Shown here one piece after another: positions 60,782-64,000 of a DNA stretch of 64,000 nucleotides. Made by a program: the position numbers and the translations under genes. Source of the stretch: Myxococcales bacterium (lineage in GTDB: Bacteria; Myxococcota_C; UBA6777); NCBI GenBank assembly GCA_020632975.1, contig JACKEL010000004.1, positions 310,001-374,000 of the forward strand, written 5' to 3'. The notes under the pieces are model-generated. The model did not search any database. It was not told where the DNA came from and worked only from the letters and a program-made list of their open reading frames with translations. Numbering within the stretch: the first letter of the stretch is position 1; the number at the start of each line of letters is the position of its first letter.

Positions 60782-61840
60782 ATGCTGGTATTGAACGAAA
60801 ATCACCCCGCGCGTGCTGAGTTACAAAAACAAACGGCAGTCATTGATCCTGAGACCGCACAACATGCGGATATTCGGGCTTTACGATTGGGTGTGATCAA
60901 TCTGATGCCTGTGATGAACGAGACAGAGAATGACATCTTGCGGTGTATCAGCCACTCTGTTTTGCAGATCGAGCCGATCTGGATTCGCAGCGCGACCCGC
61001 GAACAGTCGGGAAGACATACTTCGCTTGAGCATGTGGAAAACTTTTATCAGACCTTGGAGGAGGCCACACGCGAACAAGGGCTGGACGGCTTGATCGTGA
61101 CGGGAGCGCCCATCGAGCGGCTGGACTTTGAAGACGTCGATTATTGGGACGAGTTGCGTCAAGTGATGGACTATGCACAGCGCCATGTGTATTGCACGAT
61201 GTACCTGTGTTGGGCGGCGATGGCTGCGGCGTTTCACTTTTATCGCATCCCCAAAGTGATGTACCCAGAGAAACTGACAGGTCTTTTTCGACTCAAGAAT
61301 GTCTTTGAAGACGACAACCCCTTTACACGTGGGATGAATCCAGAAGTGGCGATTTGCCAAAGCCGCTATACGGGCCTAGACTACGAAGCGATGAAACGCG
61401 AAATCGAACAAAAGCATCTGTTGCCTTTGTTTGACTCGGATGATCGGGCAGAAGTGTTGGGGGGTGAGCCTTTGGGTGTGACGGTCTTCGCTTCTTCGGA
61501 TCTACGTGCGGTTTACAACTTGGGCCACCTTGAGTACCACGCTGCGACCATCGATCAAGAAGTGCAACGAGATCGTCAAAAGGCGCTGCATTATCCCGTC
61601 GAGAACTATTATCTCGAAGCCAAGGCGCGCTCGGGTATCCCTCCCATGACGTGGCGTGCAGATCGTTCGTTGTTCTTCTCGAACTTTCTCAACGTGGCGT
61701 ACGAACAAATGAACATGAACCCCAACAAAAAGCACCGTTCCTTCGTGCTTTTGCCCTCTTATGAAGAGGCCCATGCAAAGTACCGTGCGGAAGACGCAGG
61801 GCTGCCCACGCGACCGCCTGTTCCTGTAAATGCTTTTTAA
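60782..61840 (+). CDS. metA: Homoserine O-acyltransferase, MetA family
   Basis: About 352 residues from the ATG at 60782 (AAAGGCG before it). MetA acylates homoserine to begin methionine synthesis. The family pattern is present: LRLGVINLMPVMNETENDIL, HTSLEHVENFY, GLIVTGAPIERLDFEDVDYW, YLCWAAMAA with the nucleophile Cys, GHLEYHA and FFSNFLNVAYEQMN. The motif around the Cys is CWAAMA where most have CWGAQA; the change is conservative. Whether succinyl- or acetyl-CoA is used cannot be read reliably here. A pair of alternative hairpins lies in the leader. It follows the sigma54 activator on the same strand. Confidence 0.9.
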   Translation: MLVLNENHPARAELQKQTAVIDPETAQHADIRALRLGVINLMPVMNETENDILRCISHSVLQIEPIWIRSATREQSGRHTSLEHVENFYQTLEEATREQGLDGLIVTGAPIERLDFEDVDYWDELRQVMDYAQRHVYCTMYLCWAAMAAAFHFYRIPKVMYPEKLTGLFRLKNVFEDDNPFTRGMNPEVAICQSRYTGLDYEAMKREIEQKHLLPLFDSDDRAEVLGGEPLGVTVFASSDLRAVYNLGHLEYHAATIDQEVQRDRQKALHYPVENYYLEAKARSGIPPMTWRADRSLFFSNFLNVAYEQMNMNPNKKHRSFVLLPSYEEAHAKYRAEDAGLPTRPPVPVNAF

Positions 61841-61907
61841 TGGGCCGATAATCGGGACTTTTTGCGGGCTAGAATGGAGGCGCTTGGGGATGGGATATCT
61901 TTGGGGG

Positions 61908-64000
61908 TTATTCGTCCAAGACGCTTCGGATCTTAGAGATGAGTTCTTGTCGATGGTAAGGCTTGTTTAGCAGTTGGACACCTTCATCAAGGCGTCCGTG
62001 GTGAACGATGGCATTTTCCGTATAGCCCGAAGTATAGAGGATCTTGAGTGTGGGACGCAGCAAGTGAGCTTGTTCTGCAAGCTGTCGTCCGTTGAGAGAG
62101 CCCGGCATGATCACGTCTGTGAAAAGCAAGTCGATATCTTCGTTTTGTTTGAGGAGTTCTAATGCCTGATCACCGCTTTCTGCGGTGGTCACGCGATAAC
62201 CGAGCCCTTGTAAAACAGAAGTCGCGTATTGTCGAACCATCGCTTCGTCTTCGACCAACAAGATGTGCTCGCTGCCCCCTTGGATGTAAGAGATCTCCAA
62301 CATGGCAGGTTCTCTCTTGGGGCTTTTTCGGCAGCGAGGGAAGTAGAGTTTGATGCTGGTGCCTTCGCCGACTTCTGAGTAAAGCTTGACATGTCCCTCT
62401 GATTGTTTGACGAAGCCATAGACCATGCTCAAGCCTAGGCCGCTGCCTTTGCCTGTGGGCTTTGTTGTGAAAAAGGGCTCAAAGACTTGGGCTGCGACTT
62501 TGGGGGGCATGCCTACACCAGAGTCTGACACGGAGATCTGCACGTACTCACCAGGAGAAACTTCTTGGTGTTCAGAGGCGTATTTTTCGCCAAGGACGAC
62601 GTTGGAAGTTTCGATGGTGAGCTTGCCGCCAGAGGGCATGGCATCTCTTGCGTTGACCGCAAGATTGAGGATCGCGGATTCAAGTTGGGTGGGATCAACT
62701 TCTGTGATCCAGATGTCGGGGGCGAGGACGGTCTTGATCTCAATGTTTTCGTGGAGGATGCGGCGGAGCAGGTTCTCCATCTCGATCAAGTGGTGATTCA
62801 CGTCGAGTTGTTTGGGGGCGAGGGCTTGGCGCCGCGCGAAAGCCAAGAGGCGATGGGTCAGATCGGCGCCGCGTAATGCAGCTGTGGCGGTCATCTCAGC
62901 AAAGGGGTAAAGGTCTTGTTGTCCGACCAACTCTTCTTTCAGGAGTTCTGCATTTCCAAGGATGACCGTTAGGAGGTTGTTAAAGTCGTGTGCGATCCCT
63001 CCTGTGAGCTGCCCGATGGTTTCGAGCTTTTGGGCCTGATGAAGTCGTTCGGTGAGTTCTCTTTGTTCTGTGATATCGACCATCCCACCGACCATTCGGA
63101 CGGCTTGCCCTGCGTCATCGCGGATCACAAAACCTCGATCTTGGATATAACGTGTTGTGCCATCTGCGTGGAGAAAGCGGTATTGTTCTTCCCAAAGCGT
63201 TTCTGTGCCATCAATGACATCGTGGATACTGCTGAGCACGCGCTCTACGTCATCGGGGTGGATGCGATTGGACCAAGATGTGGCGTCTGGCTCGAGTTCT
63301 TCTCTGCGGTAGCCAAACAGGTGAAACATACCTTTGCTCCACCAAACAAGATTTTGGACAAGATCCCAGTCCCAGATCACATCACTGGTGGCTTTGGCGA
63401 CGATCTGAAAACGCTCTTCGCTGATTCGTGCGGCTTGTTCTGTTCGTTTGCGTTCGCTCACGTTGCGGAAGTACACCGCGATGCCCGCAGATACAGGGTG
63501 GATGTTGATTTGATACCAACGATCAGAGTCCGCAAAGTAACGGGTTTGCTGGATGGTTTCTTGTTTCTCTATGGCGTGAACGAAGTCTTGTACGAACTTA
63601 TCGGTCATCTCGTGAGGATAAGCCTCTTTGATCGAGATGCCCGCAAGTTCTTCGCTGGTTTTTCCAAAGATCTGCGAGGCTTTCTCGTTGATGTACTCGA
63701 AACGAGCGTCATGATCAAACAAGCAGAAAGCTTCGTCCATGTGGTGCAGTGTTTGGTAGAGCCTTTGTGAGATCTCTTCGAATTTACTTTTGGCCAAGAT
63801 CTCTTGTGTGGTGTCTTGGACGACGCCTGTTAATATCCGTCCTTTTGGGGTTTGTGTGAGTTCGCCGAGCCCTTTGATGTGGATGATCCTTCCATCAACG
63901 GCCAAGACTCTGTGTTGAAAGCTCATGTATTGCGTAGGGGATTGGACGAACTTTTGGATGTCGTGTACGACAATACGGCGGTCATCGGGATGTACAAGTT
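61908..64000 (-). CDS. Hybrid sensor histidine kinase with PAS domains and receiver (cut by right edge)
   Basis: The frame continues past the right edge; about 697 residues are visible. An in-frame ATG at 63926 is not the likely start because the codons before it continue a PAS domain (VHPDDRRIVVHDIQ). The order is PAS, PAS (EEISQRLYQTLHHMDEAFCL), PAS with the IHPDDVERVLSSI motif, then HisKA with GGIAHDFNNLLTVILGN (phosphorylated His). The ATPase follows with AVNARDAMPSGG, DSGVGMPP and GKGSGLGLSMVYG. A C-terminal receiver with FTDVIMPGSLNG (acceptor Asp) ends the protein. No membrane helix is seen in the visible part. It should signal from the cytoplasm. Its partner is not visible. Confidence 0.93.
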   Translation of the reverse strand, partial: LVHPDDRRIVVHDIQKFVQSPTQYMSFQHRVLAVDGRIIHIKGLGELTQTPKGRILTGVVQDTTQEILAKSKFEEISQRLYQTLHHMDEAFCLFDHDARFEYINEKASQIFGKTSEELAGISIKEAYPHEMTDKFVQDFVHAIEKQETIQQTRYFADSDRWYQINIHPVSAGIAVYFRNVSERKRTEQAARISEERFQIVAKATSDVIWDWDLVQNLVWWSKGMFHLFGYRREELEPDATSWSNRIHPDDVERVLSSIHDVIDGTETLWEEQYRFLHADGTTRYIQDRGFVIRDDAGQAVRMVGGMVDITEQRELTERLHQAQKLETIGQLTGGIAHDFNNLLTVILGNAELLKEELVGQQDLYPFAEMTATAALRGADLTHRLLAFARRQALAPKQLDVNHHLIEMENLLRRILHENIEIKTVLAPDIWITEVDPTQLESAILNLAVNARDAMPSGGKLTIETSNVVLGEKYASEHQEVSPGEYVQISVSDSGVGMPPKVAAQVFEPFFTTKPTGKGSGLGLSMVYGFVKQSEGHVKLYSEVGEGTSIKLYFPRCRKSPKREPAMLEISYIQGGSEHILLVEDEAMVRQYATSVLQGLGYRVTTAESGDQALELLKQNEDIDLLFTDVIMPGSLNGRQLAEQAHLLRPTLKILYTSGYTENAIVHHGRLDEGVQLLNKPYHRQELISKIRSVLDE

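Overview
The window is a 64 kb piece of a bacterial chromosome with moderate GC content (roughly 50-55 % by eye). The gene content points to a Gram-negative predator- or soil-type lineage, most likely Myxococcota or another former deltaproteobacterial group. The signs are several eukaryotic-type Ser/Thr kinases and cyclic-nucleotide-binding proteins, many Cys-rich lipoproteins with repeated C-x-x-G modules, a TonB/ExbB/ExbD system, a sigma54 activator, a hybrid histidine kinase with PAS domains, a KirBac-type potassium channel and several putative outer-membrane barrels. This placement is inference, because the window has no rRNA or other marker. I saw no tRNA, rRNA, CRISPR array, prophage or complete insertion sequence. 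The window looks like ordinary chromosome with lineage-specific envelope genes inserted between housekeeping genes.

Layout from the left. 1-964 is the N-terminal part of a Ser/Thr kinase cut by the window edge, downstream of exbB-exbD-tonB (1188-3189, minus). 3352-5398 holds trmK and an HTH-less double cyclic-nucleotide-binding protein, divergent from secA (5725-8400). 8584-12591 holds two tandem paralogous Cys-rich lipoproteins. 12721-13743 is an M19 dipeptidase. 13904-17723 is a tightly packed four-gene envelope operon: secreted protein, membrane-anchored metallophosphoesterase and two beta-barrel-like proteins. 17741-22198 holds xthA, a Kir channel, an MBL-fold hydrolase and a cyclic-nucleotide-binding/Ser-Thr kinase fusion. 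22421-25259 holds a GST, an FkbM methyltransferase, pdxH and a DoxX-like protein. 25534-28299 is a large MMPL/RND exporter. 28351-34030 holds a GH3 beta-glucosidase and a large beta-propeller lipoprotein. 34299-37992 holds a cupin, a sterol-desaturase-type hydroxylase, a small membrane protein, a truncated hemoglobin and upp.

The right half begins with a Cys-repeat CAP-domain protein (38065-40410) and a 35-bp palindromic repeat cluster (40421-40642). Next is a second envelope operon (40692-45004): an orphan LuxR-type HTH, a Cys-rich lipoprotein, a 5'-nucleotidase-like protein that has lost its metal ligands and is fused to a barrel-like domain, and a small membrane protein. Then come an RlmD-type rRNA methyltransferase, a DPP-IV-type peptidase, a Tat-type amidohydrolase, a DUF4185 lipoprotein, a coiled-coil DUF2325 protein, gcvP beside an Rrf2 regulator, a sigma54 activator with a Cys cluster in its PAS domain, metA, and a hybrid histidine kinase cut by the right edge.

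The most unusual material is, first, the two envelope operons that each join a diverged phosphoesterase fold to a barrel-like module and, second, the cyclic-nucleotide-binding proteins, one of them joined to a kinase. Several palindromic or repeated intergenic elements, listed separately, look regulatory. None of the functional inferences could be tested here by database search.
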